Source of the DNA: Halodesulfovibrio marinisediminis DSM 17456
Lineage (GTDB): Bacteria > Desulfobacterota > Desulfovibrionia > Desulfovibrionales > Desulfovibrionaceae
Direction of reading: 5' to 3'
Assembly (NCBI RefSeq): GCF_900129975.1
Contig: NZ_FSRG01000006.1
Coordinates: 430,636-494,635 of the forward strand
Length of the DNA stretch: 64,000 nt
A program made the translations under genes and the position numbers. Below are positions 9,136 through 19,557 of this stretch, in pieces. Position 1 is the first letter of the stretch; each line of letters begins with the position of its first letter. The notes beneath the pieces were generated by a model. The model saw only the letters and a program-made list of their open reading frames with translations, did not search any database and was not told the DNA's origin.

Positions 9136-10215
9136 TTAATTCGCGCGGGCACGTGCCTCTTCGCGTATTTCTTCTTTTGCATCAGGCCAAAGCCATTCAG
9201 CCCAGCCCATTGGTGTTTCTCTCGAAGGAGTAACAGTAAGGATACATTCTTCTTCGTTGTCCTTACTTACAGTTACTACACTCACTTTTACTGGAACGCC
9301 AGCTTTTTTTGCTTTCGGGGAATAAGAAGCTGCCCATGCCGCTGCATCTGCAATAACTTCTTCAGACCACGGTTCACCTTCAAACTGACGACCGATAGAT
9401 ATTGGTCCCGGATAATCCACGACTTTAAACACGAGGTCACTATCCTTTTTAACCTTAAGGAGTGACTCATTATCCATCTGGTTACGTCCAACAGCCATCC
9501 AATGTTTGCCAGACCAGTACTGACGACCAATGTTCGACAGTTTAAAGTCTGCAACGGATGGTTTTGGTGAGTATTTAAGTACAGGCCAGTAACGACGACC
9601 GTTCTCACGTTCTGTAAGCTTACAGCCCCCACCAGGTGAAGGAATTTCTGTAAACCCGTAATGCTCAGCAAGTCTAAGCTGCTCTTTACGTCCACGACCG
9701 TACAAGCCGAGCAGTTTATCACGTTGTACAAGGCCAGACTCTTCCATAGGGGTCGGATCCTGACACAGAGCACATAAAGGACGAAGCAGTACGGACTGCA
9801 CGTCTGCATCACGCTTAATAACATTAAGGGTGTCTCTGCGCTGCGACATAGGGCGCTGCCCGATGACCTCACCGGAAATAATAAACTTAGCGCCGTATTT
9901 GCCCATAAGCTCATGTGCTTTTCTGAGCATCAATATCTTACAGTCAACACATGGGTTCAGGGTTTTACCAAACCCGTGGACAGGGCGCTCAACCATCATA
10001 CGAACATATTCTTCAGACACATCAACAGCGTCGATTTCCATGCCGTACAATTTTTCCCAGCGGCGCACCATGTGCGGTTTACCAAAAAATGGGGTTACAA
10101 AGTGCAACCCTTTTACCCTAAGCCCCTGATCCTGTATTACCTTAACAGCGAGCAGAGAATCCAGTCCACCGGACAGTAATGCCACGGCATCATATTGCTT
10201 CGTTACCTTTTCCAT
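9136..10215 (-). CDS. PP-loop ATPase, tRNA-thiolation (MnmA/ThiI)-like
   Basis: A 359-residue protein with the N-type ATP-pyrophosphatase loop near its start (ALLSGGLDSLLAV), as in enzymes that adenylate a tRNA uridine before sulfur transfer. Further marks are NPCVDCKILML, a Cys-x2-Cys in the position of the MnmA/TtuA-like sulfur or metal site, SGEVIGQRPMSQ, and CALCQDPTP. A GGGCKLTE segment follows at ~200, then a C-terminal domain of unknown role. It is best read as a tRNA sulfurtransferase-like protein, with substrate undetermined. The ATG at 10215 is preferred over a TTG three codons earlier; neither has a strong ribosome site. It is divergent from recA. Confidence 0.75.
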   Translation of the reverse strand: MEKVTKQYDAVALLSGGLDSLLAVKVIQDQGLRVKGLHFVTPFFGKPHMVRRWEKLYGMEIDAVDVSEEYVRMMVERPVHGFGKTLNPCVDCKILMLRKAHELMGKYGAKFIISGEVIGQRPMSQRRDTLNVIKRDADVQSVLLRPLCALCQDPTPMEESGLVQRDKLLGLYGRGRKEQLRLAEHYGFTEIPSPGGGCKLTERENGRRYWPVLKYSPKPSVADFKLSNIGRQYWSGKHWMAVGRNQMDNESLLKVKKDSDLVFKVVDYPGPISIGRQFEGEPWSEEVIADAAAWAASYSPKAKKAGVPVKVSVVTVSKDNEEECILTVTPSRETPMGWAEWLWPDAKEEIREEARARAN

Positions 10216-10331
10216 GCAGGGCAAATAAGGCTCATTGCATATAAAAGCAAGACCCGTTTTACCCGCAATCTCTATTCCCCTGATTTTATGAATAAAGATT
10301 TTCGGACGTTTATTTTTATGATACTATTTAA

Positions 10332-10347
10332 CTGTACAATGTACATA
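10332..10347 (+). promoter_or_regulatory. Possible SOS operator upstream of recA
   Basis: TGTACA-A-TGTACA (10333-10345) is a near-perfect palindrome within CTGTACAATGTACATA, about 100 bp before the recA ATG. It resembles the CTGT-N8-ACAG type of LexA site at one half only. Assignment is by position and symmetry. Confidence 0.35.
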
Positions 10348-10445
10348 ACCTGCGTTGCACCTTTTGGAGATTGCCCCTGACTCAGCGATTTGCTATTCAC
10401 GATGAGCGCTCCCAAAACAACACTTTCCGCACGGAGATTAAAAAA

Positions 10446-11525
10446 ATGGCTACTAAATCCGCAATGAGTCCGGATGACATGCGTCGTGAGGCTCTTAAAA
10501 CAGCAATGAGCACTATTCAGCGTAAATACGGACAGGGTTCCGTAATGAAGCTGAATGACGATGCACACGTCGCTATCCCTGTTATTCCTACCGGCTCTAT
10601 TACACTTGACCTTGCACTGGGTATTGGCGGCATCCCTAAAGGTCGTGTTACTGAAATTTACGGTCCTGAATCTTCCGGTAAAACCACCCTTGCACTGCAC
10701 GCCATTGCACAGTGTCAGAAACAGGGCGGAACAGCTGCATTTATCGATGCTGAGCATGCGCTTGACCCTACATATGCACGTCGTCTTGGTGTAGACACTG
10801 AAGCTCTGCTTATTTCTCAGCCGGATTACGGCGAACAGGCACTTGATATTGCCGACATGCTCGTACGTTCCGGTGCTGTTGATATTATTGTTATCGACTC
10901 CGTTGCTGCCCTTATCCCGCAGTCTGAACTTGAAGGTAACATGGGTGAAACACAGGTAGGCAGTCAGGCTCGCCTCATGTCTCACGCCCTGCGTAAACTT
11001 ACCGGTACCATTCATAAATCCAACGTAAGTGTTATCTTCATCAACCAGATCCGTATGAAGATCGGCACAATGGGCTATGGTAACCCTGAAACCACTACTG
11101 GTGGTAACGCACTTAAATTCTACTCTTCTATCCGTATTGACGTACGCCGTATTCAATCTCTTAAAGACAAAGATGAAGTATTCGGTAACCGCACACGCGC
11201 AAAAATCGTAAAAAACAAAGTTGCACCACCGTTCCGTGAGGCTTTATTCGATATTTTATACGGAACAGGCATATCCCGTACTGGCGAATTGCTTGATCTT
11301 GGTGTAGAACACGGCATAGTAGATAAAAGTGGTGCCTGGTACGCGTATGGCTCTGAACGATTAGGTCAGGGTAAGGAAAACGTTCGAGCTTTCTTGAACG
11401 AGAACGACGCGATCAGAGACCAGATTGAAAAGAAATTACTTACACATCTGGGCGTAATTGAGGAAGGAACTGAGGAAGCAAAGCCTGAAGAAGCTGCTGA
11501 TCCTAAAAAATCTTCCAAAAAATAG
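10446..11525 (+). CDS. recA: Recombinase RecA
   Basis: A 359-residue recombinase that polymerises on single-stranded DNA, pairs homologous DNA and triggers LexA self-cleavage. Walker A is GPESSGKTT, Walker B is [12 protein letters not shown], and the L2 region with [10 protein letters not shown] is intact. The acidic/lysine-rich tail ([21 protein letters not shown]) is usual. The start [11 protein letters not shown] at 10446 has GGAG upstream; an in-frame ATG at 10371 would add 25 residues absent from RecA proteins. A terminator follows directly, so it is monocistronic; no recX is adjacent. Confidence 0.98.
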   Translation: MATKSAMSPDDMRREALKTAMSTIQRKYGQGSVMKLNDDAHVAIPVIPTGSITLDLALGIGGIPKGRVTEIYGPESSGKTTLALHAIAQCQKQGGTAAFIDAEHALDPTYARRLGVDTEALLISQPDYGEQALDIADMLVRSGAVDIIVIDSVAALIPQSELEGNMGETQVGSQARLMSHALRKLTGTIHKSNVSVIFINQIRMKIGTMGYGNPETTTGGNALKFYSSIRIDVRRIQSLKDKDEVFGNRTRAKIVKNKVAPPFREALFDILYGTGISRTGELLDLGVEHGIVDKSGAWYAYGSERLGQGKENVRAFLNENDAIRDQIEKKLLTHLGVIEEGTEEAKPEEAADPKKSSKK

Positions 11526-11552
11526 CACCGCTTCTCATATTCGAGATAAAGT

Positions 11553-11583
11553 ACGCCGCCCTGTTTTCAGGGCGGCGTTTCTT
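11553..11583 (+). terminator. recA terminator
   Basis: GC-rich arms ACGCCGCCCTG/CAGGGCGGCGT with a TTTT loop, followed by TTTCTT. Confidence 0.9.
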
Positions 11584-11625
11584 ATAACAATAAGCCGTTA
11601 ATGTTTTTCCAAGGGAGACAACGCT

Positions 11626-14271
11626 GTGATGACCGCAAACGAAATTCGAGAGAAGTTTCTCAAATTCTTCGAGGACAGAGGACATGAAATCGTGCCTTCT
11701 TCAGGCCTCATTCCTGCCGACGACCCTACTCTGCTCTTCACTAACGCAGGCATGGTTCAGTTTAAAAAAACCTTCCTCGGTCAGGAAAAACGAGCGTATG
11801 TGCGAGCCACCTCTTCCCAGAAGTGCCTGCGCGTAGGCGGCAAACACAACGACCTTGAAAACGTAGGCCGTACAGCACGCCACCACACCTTCTTTGAAAT
11901 GCTCGGTAACTTCAGCTTTGGCGATTACTTCAAAAAAGATGCAATCCGTTACGCATGGGAGTTCATCACTGAAGAACTCAAGCTTCCAAAAGAGAAACTC
12001 TACATCACCATCTACAGCGATGATGACGAAGCTAAAGAACTCTGGATGACAGAAGCTGGCGTTCCTGAAGACAGAATTTTCCGTCTCGGCGAAAAGGACA
12101 ACTTCTGGTCTATGGGGGACACCGGCCCTTGCGGTCCGTGTACTGAAATCCATATCGACCAGGGTGAACACATGACCTGTGGCCCTGACTGCGGTATCGG
12201 CAAATGTGACTGTGACCGCTTCCTTGAGATCTGGAACCTCGTGTTCATGCAGTTCAATCAGGACGAACAGGGCATCCGAACTCCTCTGCCTAAACCAAAC
12301 ATCGATACCGGCATGGGCCTTGAGCGTATTGCTGCGGTTTGTCAGGGCGTGTACTCCAACTACGACACAGACCTTTTCCTCGAGTTCATCAACTTTACTG
12401 CGAACCTTGCAGGCGTGACCTACAAGAAAGACGGTGATGACGTGGATACAGCTCTCCGCGTTATTGCTGACCACAGCCGCGCTATCGCATTCATGATCAG
12501 CGACGGCATCCTTCCTTCCAACGAAGGCCGCGGATATGTTCTGCGCCGCCTCATCCGCCGTGCGTACCGTTTTGGTCGCCTGATGGGGCTTTCCGGCTGC
12601 TACATCCACAAATCTGTAGCAAAAGTTGTTGAAGTAATGGGTGACCAGTACCCAGAACTTCGCGAAAACGCAGAGTTCATGGATCGTGTTGTGATCATGG
12701 AAGAAGAAGGCTTCAACAAAACTCTGGATAAAGGTCTTGCTCTTCTGGAAGACGAAATCCTTGCTGTTGAAAACACCGCGAAAAAAGAACTCAAAGGCGA
12801 AACCGTATTTAAACTGTACGACACTTACGGCTTCCCTATCGACATCATCAACGACATCGCTGAAAAGCGCGGCATCGCTGTTGATGAAGAAGGCTTCAAT
12901 GCATTCATGGCACAGCAGAAACAGCGTGCTAAGGCTGCTTGGAAAGGCGCAGCTGGTGACACCCTTGCAGCTCGTTTCCAGTCCCTCCTTGAAGAAGGTC
13001 TGCGTTGCGAGTTCGTAGGCTACACCAACCTCGGCACTGACAGCCGTATTGCTGTACTCATGAATGAGGACGCAGAAACTGTAGAATCTCTTATTGCTGG
13101 CCAAAAAGGCTACCTTGTTACCAGCAAAACTCCATTCTACGGTGAATCCGGCGGTCAGTCCGGTGACCATGGTGAAATATCTGCGGACTCCGGTAAAGCT
13201 ACCGTACTCGATACTCTGAAGCCTAATGCAGAGCTTACCGTACATCATATCGAAGTTGCTGAAGGCACCATCCGCAACGAACAGGAAGTGAACATGCAGG
13301 TAAGCGAAGAACTTCGCCTTGCTGCTGCACGTAACCACACCTGTACTCACTTGCTCCACGCTGCACTCCGCCGCGTGCTGGGTGATCATGTAAAACAGTC
13401 CGGTTCTCTGGTAACCCCAGATCGTCTGCGTTTCGACTTCACCCACATTTCCGCTCTTACTCCAGAAGAAATCAAAGCGATTGAACTGGATGTAAACACA
13501 GCGATTATGGCAAACATCCCTCTTGATGTTGCGGAGATGGACTACGACAAAGCAGTTGAAAAAGGTGCTATGGCACTCTTCGGCGAAAAATACGAAGACA
13601 AAGTACGTGTTGTTGCTATCGGCGACAATTCTGTTGAACTTTGTGGTGGTACTCACCTTTCTGCTACCGGTCAGGCTGGGTCCTTCTTTGTACTGTCTGA
13701 CAGCGGCGTTGCTGCTGGCATCCGTCGTATTGAAGCAACAACCGGCTTTAACGCACTCAACCTCTCCCTTGGCAACCGTGAAGAGCTGCAGGACATTGCA
13801 GGTCTTGTAAAAGGCAAGCCAGGTGATGTTGCTAACCGCGTTAAAGGCCTACAACAGGAAAACCGCTCCCTGCGTAAAGAAATGGAAAAACTCGCAGCAA
13901 AAGCGGCTTCCAGTCAGGGTGGCGACCTTATGTCCAACGTTACCGACGTTGATGGCGTAAAAGTCCTCGCAGCACGTGTGGACGTTCCTAACGTAAAAGC
14001 ACTGCGTGACATCATGGATGACATCCGCTCCAAACTTGGTTCCGGTATCGCATGTCTTGCTAGTGCAGATGCTGAAGGCAAAGTAACCCTGCTCGTGGCT
14101 GTTACTAAAGACCTCAATGAGAAGTTCAAAGCTGGTCAGCTCATCGGTCAAATTGCAGCTGAAGTAGGCGGTAAAGGCGGCGGTCGACCTGATATGGCTC
14201 AGGCTGGCGGTAACAATCCAAATGGTATCAACGCTGCATTCGACAAGCTTAAAACCCTCATAAAAGGCTAA
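11626..14271 (+). CDS. alaS: Alanyl-tRNA synthetase
   Basis: An 881-residue class II synthetase that charges tRNA-Ala. The aminoacylation domain begins [18 protein letters not shown], with motif 2-type [13 protein letters not shown]. The editing domain carries the zinc-binding HTCTHLLHA and the downstream CGGTH, which clear mischarged Ser/Gly. The C-terminal domain ends in the glycine-rich [15 protein letters not shown] typical of AlaRS. A GTG at 11626 and an ATG at 11629 are both possible; GGGAGA is better spaced for the GTG, and many homologues start with one extra residue before TANEIR. Full length, no odd features. Confidence 0.98.
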   Translation: MMTANEIREKFLKFFEDRGHEIVPSSGLIPADDPTLLFTNAGMVQFKKTFLGQEKRAYVRATSSQKCLRVGGKHNDLENVGRTARHHTFFEMLGNFSFGDYFKKDAIRYAWEFITEELKLPKEKLYITIYSDDDEAKELWMTEAGVPEDRIFRLGEKDNFWSMGDTGPCGPCTEIHIDQGEHMTCGPDCGIGKCDCDRFLEIWNLVFMQFNQDEQGIRTPLPKPNIDTGMGLERIAAVCQGVYSNYDTDLFLEFINFTANLAGVTYKKDGDDVDTALRVIADHSRAIAFMISDGILPSNEGRGYVLRRLIRRAYRFGRLMGLSGCYIHKSVAKVVEVMGDQYPELRENAEFMDRVVIMEEEGFNKTLDKGLALLEDEILAVENTAKKELKGETVFKLYDTYGFPIDIINDIAEKRGIAVDEEGFNAFMAQQKQRAKAAWKGAAGDTLAARFQSLLEEGLRCEFVGYTNLGTDSRIAVLMNEDAETVESLIAGQKGYLVTSKTPFYGESGGQSGDHGEISADSGKATVLDTLKPNAELTVHHIEVAEGTIRNEQEVNMQVSEELRLAAARNHTCTHLLHAALRRVLGDHVKQSGSLVTPDRLRFDFTHISALTPEEIKAIELDVNTAIMANIPLDVAEMDYDKAVEKGAMALFGEKYEDKVRVVAIGDNSVELCGGTHLSATGQAGSFFVLSDSGVAAGIRRIEATTGFNALNLSLGNREELQDIAGLVKGKPGDVANRVKGLQQENRSLRKEMEKLAAKAASSQGGDLMSNVTDVDGVKVLAARVDVPNVKALRDIMDDIRSKLGSGIACLASADAEGKVTLLVAVTKDLNEKFKAGQLIGQIAAEVGGKGGGRPDMAQAGGNNPNGINAAFDKLKTLIKG

Positions 14272-14292
14272 TCAGCCTAATATACCAACGAC

Positions 14293-14325
14293 AATCCCAT
14301 GCACGAAAGTGCATGGGATTTTTTT
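14293..14325 (+). terminator. alaS terminator
   Basis: AATCCCATGCAC-GAAA-GTGCATGGGATT followed by T5. A GAAA tetraloop closes a perfect stem. Confidence 0.92.
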
Positions 14326-14540
14326 ATTGCGTACTGCAACATACATCATCGGACATAACTCAATCATCGGACAATTCTTCTTAGGCTTACGACTATGATT
14401 CTTTGCATATCGACAATCAGTTACATCCCAGTGTTACAAGCAACAGAAATCTCCTAATATCTCTACAAATAGCTTTCTGCTTCATTATCTCATCTCAGGA
14501 AAAACAGGCAAATGCTGCATCATTCAAAATCTAACCAATG

Positions 14541-14575
14541 AAAAACGGGCTTGAAAGTATTTCGAGCCCGTTTTT
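14541..14575 (-). terminator. Bidirectional terminator
   Basis: AAAAACGGGCT(TGAAAGTATTTCG)AGCCCGTTTTT, placed about 30 bp past the stop of the SnoaL-like gene. The 215 bp between this and the alaS terminator hold nothing recognisable. Confidence 0.85.
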
Positions 14576-14602
14576 CAGTATGTGTTGTGCCAGTCGGCTT
14601 AT

Positions 14603-15070
14603 TTACAAAACATTTGCTCCGCCGTTCTGGTGATCAATAGTAAATAACCATGTCCCGTCTTCCTGCTTTTCCAGCACTTCGACACCGCTACTGACCACCT
14701 CTTCTCTCTCTCCATCAGGCGTAACGTACACAGAACGATATTTTGATCTGAACAAAACAGTATTCTCTGCTTCAACCTGATATACGGTCTCAATATCAAG
14801 TGATTCCACCATGTCAACCATTATGGAAAAAACTCTTCTGATACGACTCGGACCACTCACTTCAAGTTTTCCATCTCGCAGCACCATTACTGCATCATCA
14901 GTATACATAGCACAGAGCTGATCAATATTTTTTTCATTCATCGCCTTGACGAACAATGCATGCGCCATGTCCGGATCTGTAATTTTCTCTAGGGGAATCA
15001 CAGGTTCTTCTGCAAAGGCACCTGCTGGTAGGAGCATACATACCATAAGGAGGCCAACTAGATTTTTCAT
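14603..15070 (-). CDS. Secreted SnoaL/NTF2-like protein
   Basis: A 155-residue protein with a clear Sec signal peptide (MKNLVGLLMVCMLLPAGAFA, cleavage after AFA). The mature part looks like an NTF2/SnoaL cone fold of the DUF4440 type: an N-terminal helix, then MYTDDAVMVLRDGKLEVSG, where the DDA-V turn is characteristic, then paired beta strands ending TWLFTIDHQNGG. Members include ketosteroid isomerase-like enzymes and binding proteins; no catalytic residues can be assigned. Single-gene unit between two terminators; likely periplasmic. Confidence 0.75.
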   Translation of the reverse strand: MKNLVGLLMVCMLLPAGAFAEEPVIPLEKITDPDMAHALFVKAMNEKNIDQLCAMYTDDAVMVLRDGKLEVSGPSRIRRVFSIMVDMVESLDIETVYQVEAENTVLFRSKYRSVYVTPDGEREEVVSSGVEVLEKQEDGTWLFTIDHQNGGANVL

Positions 15071-15188
15071 ACATTCTCCATACTCAATTATTACGCGTAG
15101 CTAGCTTGAGCTTTCATTCAATAATACACACTGGTACTATCCGAACTTACGTGCAATTATTTCATACGGCTTATCATGCATCACAACC

Positions 15189-15223
15189 AAAAAAGGCTCG
15201 CAGCGTTTGCTGCGAGCCTTTTT
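15189..15223 (-). terminator. Bidirectional terminator
   Basis: AAAAAGGCTCGCAG(CGTTTG)CTGCGAGCCTTTTT, directly after the stop of the symporter at 15244-16446. Confidence 0.9.
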
Positions 15224-15243
15224 ACTTTAAGAATGAAAAGATA

Positions 15244-16446
15244 CTAAGATGCGTTGTACACTTCTTCGTTAAGCTCATTCTCAGTGCGAGATACGAGAAC
15301 TGCAGTCATTGCGTCACCGGAAATGTTAACGGTGGTACGTGCCATATCAAGAACACGGTCAATACCAGCGATGAGCGCAATACCTTCCATAGGAAGACCT
15401 ACAGAAGAAAGAATCAGGGAAAGCATGATAAGACCTGCACCCGGAACACCGGCAGTACCGATGGAAGCAAGAGTACCGGTCAGCATGATAGTCACAATAT
15501 TACCAAGAGTAAGATCAATGTTGTATGCCTGAGCAATAAATAACGCACATACACCCTGATAAATTGCTGTGCCGTCCATGTTGATGGTTGCACCAAGCGG
15601 AAGCACGAAGCTGGAGATGGAAGGAGAAACGCCGAGGTTCTTTTCAGTACAACGAATTGTCGCAGGAAGAGTACCAGCACTGGATGAAGTAGAGAATGCT
15701 ACCATCTGGGCATCAACGATGCCGCGGAAGAACTTCACTGGGTTCAGACGACCGATGGTAGTTACGTAGCTACCGTAAGTGAAGAAGATGTGTACAATTG
15801 CACCAAGGTACATGGCACAGATGATTTTTGCGAGTGGCAAAAGCGCATCCAGACCGTACTGAGCAACAACTTTTGCGATAAGAGCAGCAACACCATAAGG
15901 AGCACACGCCATAACAATTGAAGTCATAGAGTACATTACTTCTGCGAGAGATTCGAAGAAGCTCTTAACAGGAGCACCTTTTTCGCCTGCAAAGTTGATG
16001 GAAAGACCAACGAAGATTGCAAACACAATAATCTGCAAGATGTTGCCTTTCACCATTGCGTCAATCGGATTCTTAGGAATAAGTCCGGTCAAAGTATTAG
16101 CAAGGGATGGCGCTTCTTTAGTAACCTGCTCACCGGCAGCGGCAAGGTTCATGCCTGCGCCAGGCTGGAGGAGTTCACCAATAATGAGGCCGATAGAAAT
16201 CGCAATCACGGTAGTGGTGAGGTAAATGCTGATGGTCTTAAAACTGATACGACCAAGTTTTTTCACATCGTCCATGCTGGTCATACCAGTCACGAGGGAT
16301 GCAAACACCAATGGAACGATCAACATTTTGATTGCATTAATAAACAAAGTCCCTACAGGGGAAACGTATGGTACCACTGCCGGTACAAACGCACCAACAA
16401 CTACACCTACAATCATACCGATGAGGATTTTAGTCCACAACTTCAT
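15244..16446 (-). CDS. Dicarboxylate/amino acid:cation symporter (DAACS family)
   Basis: A 400-residue inner membrane transporter of the GltP/DctA/SstT type, which imports dicarboxylates or acidic amino acids with Na+ or H+. The family signature is visible: the serine-rich reentrant loop AFSTSSSAGTLPATI, the unwound-helix motif LPLGATINMDGTAIYQGV, and GVPGAGLIMLSLIL plus IDRVLDMARTTVNISGDA at the second loop and last helix. The ATG at 16446 has AAGGAGAG upstream and gives MKLWTKILIGMIVG; the longer frame to 16488 has no such site. For a sulfate reducer it could bring in organic acids, but the substrate is not proven. Confidence 0.92.
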   Translation of the reverse strand: MKLWTKILIGMIVGVVVGAFVPAVVPYVSPVGTLFINAIKMLIVPLVFASLVTGMTSMDDVKKLGRISFKTISIYLTTTVIAISIGLIIGELLQPGAGMNLAAAGEQVTKEAPSLANTLTGLIPKNPIDAMVKGNILQIIVFAIFVGLSINFAGEKGAPVKSFFESLAEVMYSMTSIVMACAPYGVAALIAKVVAQYGLDALLPLAKIICAMYLGAIVHIFFTYGSYVTTIGRLNPVKFFRGIVDAQMVAFSTSSSAGTLPATIRCTEKNLGVSPSISSFVLPLGATINMDGTAIYQGVCALFIAQAYNIDLTLGNIVTIMLTGTLASIGTAGVPGAGLIMLSLILSSVGLPMEGIALIAGIDRVLDMARTTVNISGDAMTAVLVSRTENELNEEVYNAS

Positions 16447-17157
16447 TAACAGCTCTCCTTTGCTTGCCGATGCAGCAACATCAAACAAAATTTTTTCAAA
16501 ACAGCAGCACCGGATTTACAACGACATCTGGCAACACACGCCACGTTCTCCTCTCTGATAACGCAGCCTGCACGTCGCACACCGGCTTTTACACACCTAA
16601 ATGCTTTACACACTCGCTCAGGTGTTTTTTGAATAACGCTATTAAATAGACTGTTATTCAAAATTCTCCTTATATACTGCTATCCAAGCAACAAAAAAGG
16701 CAGACTCATGACTGCCGCTCGTGACTTAAAGTAGACAAAAAATTACGGTGCTAACGCTAAAAGCTTAGGGTGAATATCGCACCTTTGCTTTTTCGTCAAA
16801 TAAAGCTAACCACCTACTATTGTAGACATATGCAAAAATCGTTAAACACTTCTTTTTAGTTTGATTATCATAGTAAAATTCATTTTTTTACATTTTCGTT
16901 ACACAAAGTTTTTTTCTTTTGCATAAAAAAAAGTTTTATTATCTGTATAATAGAGGAAAAACCTCTGCACATTTTTTTTATGCAGAGGCTTTTTTCAACA
17001 TGAGGAGATTTTTTTCATATATGTAAAATTTACAACAGTAATAATTTTTTCAGTCTATTTATGAATATTCTCTGATTATTTCATCAGATTTTTTTTAAAA
17101 AAATAACTCTCCACCCTACTACACAAGACAGGTAATGCTGTACTGCAAGATATCTTG
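16447..17157. other. Gene-free, very AT-rich intergenic region
   Basis: About 710 bp with no credible reading frame apart from short shadows. It contains the symporter promoter region and one hairpin (16956-16996). Poly-T and poly-A tracts are frequent in 16,850-17,110. Confidence 0.6.
16956..16996. terminator. Hairpin terminator downstream of phoU
   Basis: CCTCTGCA (16962-16969) pairs with TGCAGAGG (16981-16988), flanked by AAAAA and TTTTTT. It lies 160 bp beyond the phoU stop and may also end an unseen plus-strand transcript. Confidence 0.7.
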
Positions 17158-17817
17158 CTAGCTACAAATTTTATGCTTTATGCTCTCACCTTCAACTATG
17201 AAAACAACCGCTTCGCCAATATTTGTAGCAAGGTCACCAACTCTTTCCAAACTACGGGAGGTTAGAATTGCAGCCACAGCACGTTTAACAGCCGGAGACT
17301 CGTACCCCATATAGCTAACCAGTTCCTTGATCACTTCTACATCCAAATCATCACACTCTTGGTCCATACGGCAAACCTCTCGGGCAAGCAAAGAATCCCC
17401 CTCACGAAAAGCCACTATTGAGGTCCGTAACATGTCCAATGCAACGGAACATAGTTCTTCCATGTTCTCTTTGAATGGCAATTCCGGTCTTGAGGACAGA
17501 TACTTGGCCTGACGTGCAATGTTTACAGCCTGATCCCCAATCCGCTCAAGGTTCACAGCCACGCGCATTATCCCAACAATCGAACGTAAATCAATCGCAA
17601 CAGGGGTATCCAAAGCTAAAAGGCGCAAAGACATTTCATCAATATCGCATTCAATCTCATCAATAAATCTGTCTTCTTTAATTACACGCTCTGCGAGTTC
17701 TACATCACGCTGTAAAAGTGCAGTAGTGGCATACTCAATCGCATTCTGAGCCCGTGCCGCCATCTCAAGTAATTTAGCGCGCAGATCATCAAGCTTTGCG
17801 TGAAAATGCGTCTCCAT
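17158..17817 (-). CDS. phoU: Phosphate signalling protein PhoU
   Basis: A 219-residue all-helical protein made of two PhoU three-helix repeats. Each has the metal-binding acidic pattern (VIKEDRFIDEIECDIDE in the first, VCRMDQECDDLDVEVI in the second) and the neighbouring helix NLERIGDQAVNIAR / SLERVGDLATNIGE. PhoU links the Pst transporter to the PhoR kinase and turns the Pho response off when phosphate is plentiful. It is last in the order phoB-pstB-phoU, about 56 bp after pstB. Normal length. Confidence 0.96.
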   Translation of the reverse strand: METHFHAKLDDLRAKLLEMAARAQNAIEYATTALLQRDVELAERVIKEDRFIDEIECDIDEMSLRLLALDTPVAIDLRSIVGIMRVAVNLERIGDQAVNIARQAKYLSSRPELPFKENMEELCSVALDMLRTSIVAFREGDSLLAREVCRMDQECDDLDVEVIKELVSYMGYESPAVKRAVAAILTSRSLERVGDLATNIGEAVVFIVEGESIKHKICS

Positions 17818-17873
17818 ATCTTTTCTCCAAAAACGTTAACAACTAATCAAGATTGTTGTGGTAACCGGAGCGG

Positions 17874-18623
17874 CTAACCGAATCTGCCAGTTATGTAATC
17901 TTCTGTCTGCTTCTGCGCAGGTCTTGTAAACAGTACTTCCGTATCACCATGTTCAATAAGTTTGCCCATGTAGAAAAAGGCAGTATTATCAGAAACACGT
18001 GCTGCCTGCTGCATGCTGTGAGTAACAATAATGATGGTGTAGTTCTTTTTAAGCTCAAAAATAAGCTCTTCAATTTTCTGCGTAGCAATTGGATCAAGCG
18101 CAGATGCTGGCTCATCCATAAGAAGCACTTCCGGCTCAACCGCCAATGCACGAGCAATACAAAGACGCTGCTGCTGTCCACCGGAAAGCCCCAGAGCAGA
18201 GGTATCAAGACGATCTTTTACTTCGTCCCAAAGTGCAGCGTGTTTAAGGCTTTCCTCTACTTTTGCAGCAAGGTAAGAAGCATCCTTAATGCCATTTACG
18301 CGCAAGCCATATGCAACATTTTCAAAAATAGTTTTCGGAAACGGATTCGGCTTCTGAAAAACCATTCCCACACGACGGCGTAGCTCTACGACATCCAGTT
18401 TGGGGGTATAGATATTAGTACCATCAAGAACAATCTCCCCTTCAACTCGCGCCACAGGAATAAGATCGTTCATGCGGTTCAGACAACGCAAAAAGGTTGA
18501 CTTACCACAACCTGAAGGGCCAATAAGCGCGGTCACCTGATTCTGCGCAAATTCAAGATTAATATCTTCCAATGCCTGAAAATCTCCGTAGTAGAAATTC
18601 AGCCCCCTAGCATACATTTTCAT
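17874..18623 (-). CDS. pstB: Phosphate ABC transporter ATP-binding protein PstB
   Basis: A 249-residue ABC ATPase with Walker [11 protein letters not shown]-loop [12 protein letters not shown] (the [13 protein letters not shown] segment is a PstB hallmark), signature LSGGQQQR, Walker [14 protein letters not shown] and switch His in VTHSM. It powers high-affinity phosphate import with PstSCA. Those three partners are not next to it; they must be elsewhere if the system works. GGAG lies 9 nt upstream of the ATG at 18623. Only ~54 bp separate it from phoB, so co-transcription is likely. Confidence 0.97.
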   Translation of the reverse strand: MKMYARGLNFYYGDFQALEDINLEFAQNQVTALIGPSGCGKSTFLRCLNRMNDLIPVARVEGEIVLDGTNIYTPKLDVVELRRRVGMVFQKPNPFPKTIFENVAYGLRVNGIKDASYLAAKVEESLKHAALWDEVKDRLDTSALGLSGGQQQRLCIARALAVEPEVLLMDEPASALDPIATQKIEELIFELKKNYTIIIVTHSMQQAARVSDNTAFFYMGKLIEHGDTEVLFTRPAQKQTEDYITGRFG

Positions 18624-18676
18624 ATTGATTTACTCCACCATTGCTACAATCATCCGGCTGTCTCTGCAGCTGGAAT

Positions 18677-19363
18677 CTATTCCTTAAATCTATATCCGAC
18701 ACCACGCATGGTTTCGATGTAATTTGCGTAGTCTCCAATTTTTTGGCGCAATCGACGTACATGTGTGTCCACAGTACGGGCGTAGCCTTCAAACTCATAT
18801 CCCCATACGGTGTTCAACAACTGATCTCGGGTTCGTACTCGACCTTTATTCTTAAGTAGCTCTACGAGTAGTTTAAATTCTGTTGCTGTTAACAACACTT
18901 CTTCACCGTCGATAAGAACTTTATAAGCGTCCATATCAACAACAAGACCATCCATTTGAAGACTAGCTGCTTTTGTAACAGGCTCTACTGGTGCATTACG
19001 TTTGAGTACAGCGCGCACACGCAATACCAATTCACGCGGACTGAAAGGCTTTACAACATAGTCGTCAGCACCAAGCTCCAGACCGACAACACGATCCACT
19101 TCTTCACCACGGGCGGTAAGCATAATAACCGGAATCGACTCAGTCTCAGCATTACGCTTGAGTACCTTGCAGATATCCAGCCCACTCATAGACGGAAGCA
19201 TAATATCCAGAATCACAACATCAGGAAGCTCTGCCATTGCGGTATCAAGCCCTTCCTGACCATCAGAACGGGTAATGACATTAAACCCTGCTGCTTCAAA
19301 CGTGAATGTGAGCAGTTGTCTGATATCCTCATCATCTTCTACAAGCAAAATAGTATTAGCCAT
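18677..19363 (-). CDS. phoB: Response regulator PhoB-like (OmpR family)
   Basis: A 228-residue two-domain regulator. The receiver domain has the acidic pair EDDED, phospho-acceptor Asp in VVILDIMLPS, the Thr in MLTARGEE and Lys in DDYVVKPFSP. The C-terminal winged helix ends ARTVDTHVRRLRQKIG and YIETMRGVGYRFKE, typical of PhoB. It would activate phosphate-starvation genes at Pho boxes. PhoB is assigned mainly because pstB and phoU follow directly; no phoR histidine kinase is visible in the window. Confidence 0.88.
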   Translation of the reverse strand: MANTILLVEDDEDIRQLLTFTFEAAGFNVITRSDGQEGLDTAMAELPDVVILDIMLPSMSGLDICKVLKRNAETESIPVIMLTARGEEVDRVVGLELGADDYVVKPFSPRELVLRVRAVLKRNAPVEPVTKAASLQMDGLVVDMDAYKVLIDGEEVLLTATEFKLLVELLKNKGRVRTRDQLLNTVWGYEFEGYARTVDTHVRRLRQKIGDYANYIETMRGVGYRFKE

Positions 19364-19499
19364 CTGTTTCCTCCGACTCGCATGACGGTTACATCAGTAA
19401 TTGATGACAGCCTAATGGAGACATGGTTACATCAATATGACAAAGTGTATTATTTATGAACAATGGTGCGCTATCATACATTTTTTGTTTCAAAAAAAC

Positions 19500-19535
19500 A
19501 AAAAAGGTCGGAATCAAACGATTCCGACCTTTTTT
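19500..19535 (-). terminator. Terminator of the RNase D-like gene
   Basis: AAAAAAGGTCGGAATC(AAAC)GATTCCGACCTTTTTT, a perfect stem just past the stop at 19558. Confidence 0.92.
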
Positions 19536-19557
19536 GCATTGCTGAAAAAGCAGTGCA

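Noticed and set aside
10371-10445. Longer recA start at 10371
   Set aside because: Adds 25 residues unknown in RecA; GGAG and homology favour 10446.
11701-13656. A 651-residue open frame antisense to alaS
   Set aside because: It mirrors the codon bias of a strongly coding gene, has no ribosome site and no family resemblance; alaS is unmistakable on the other strand.
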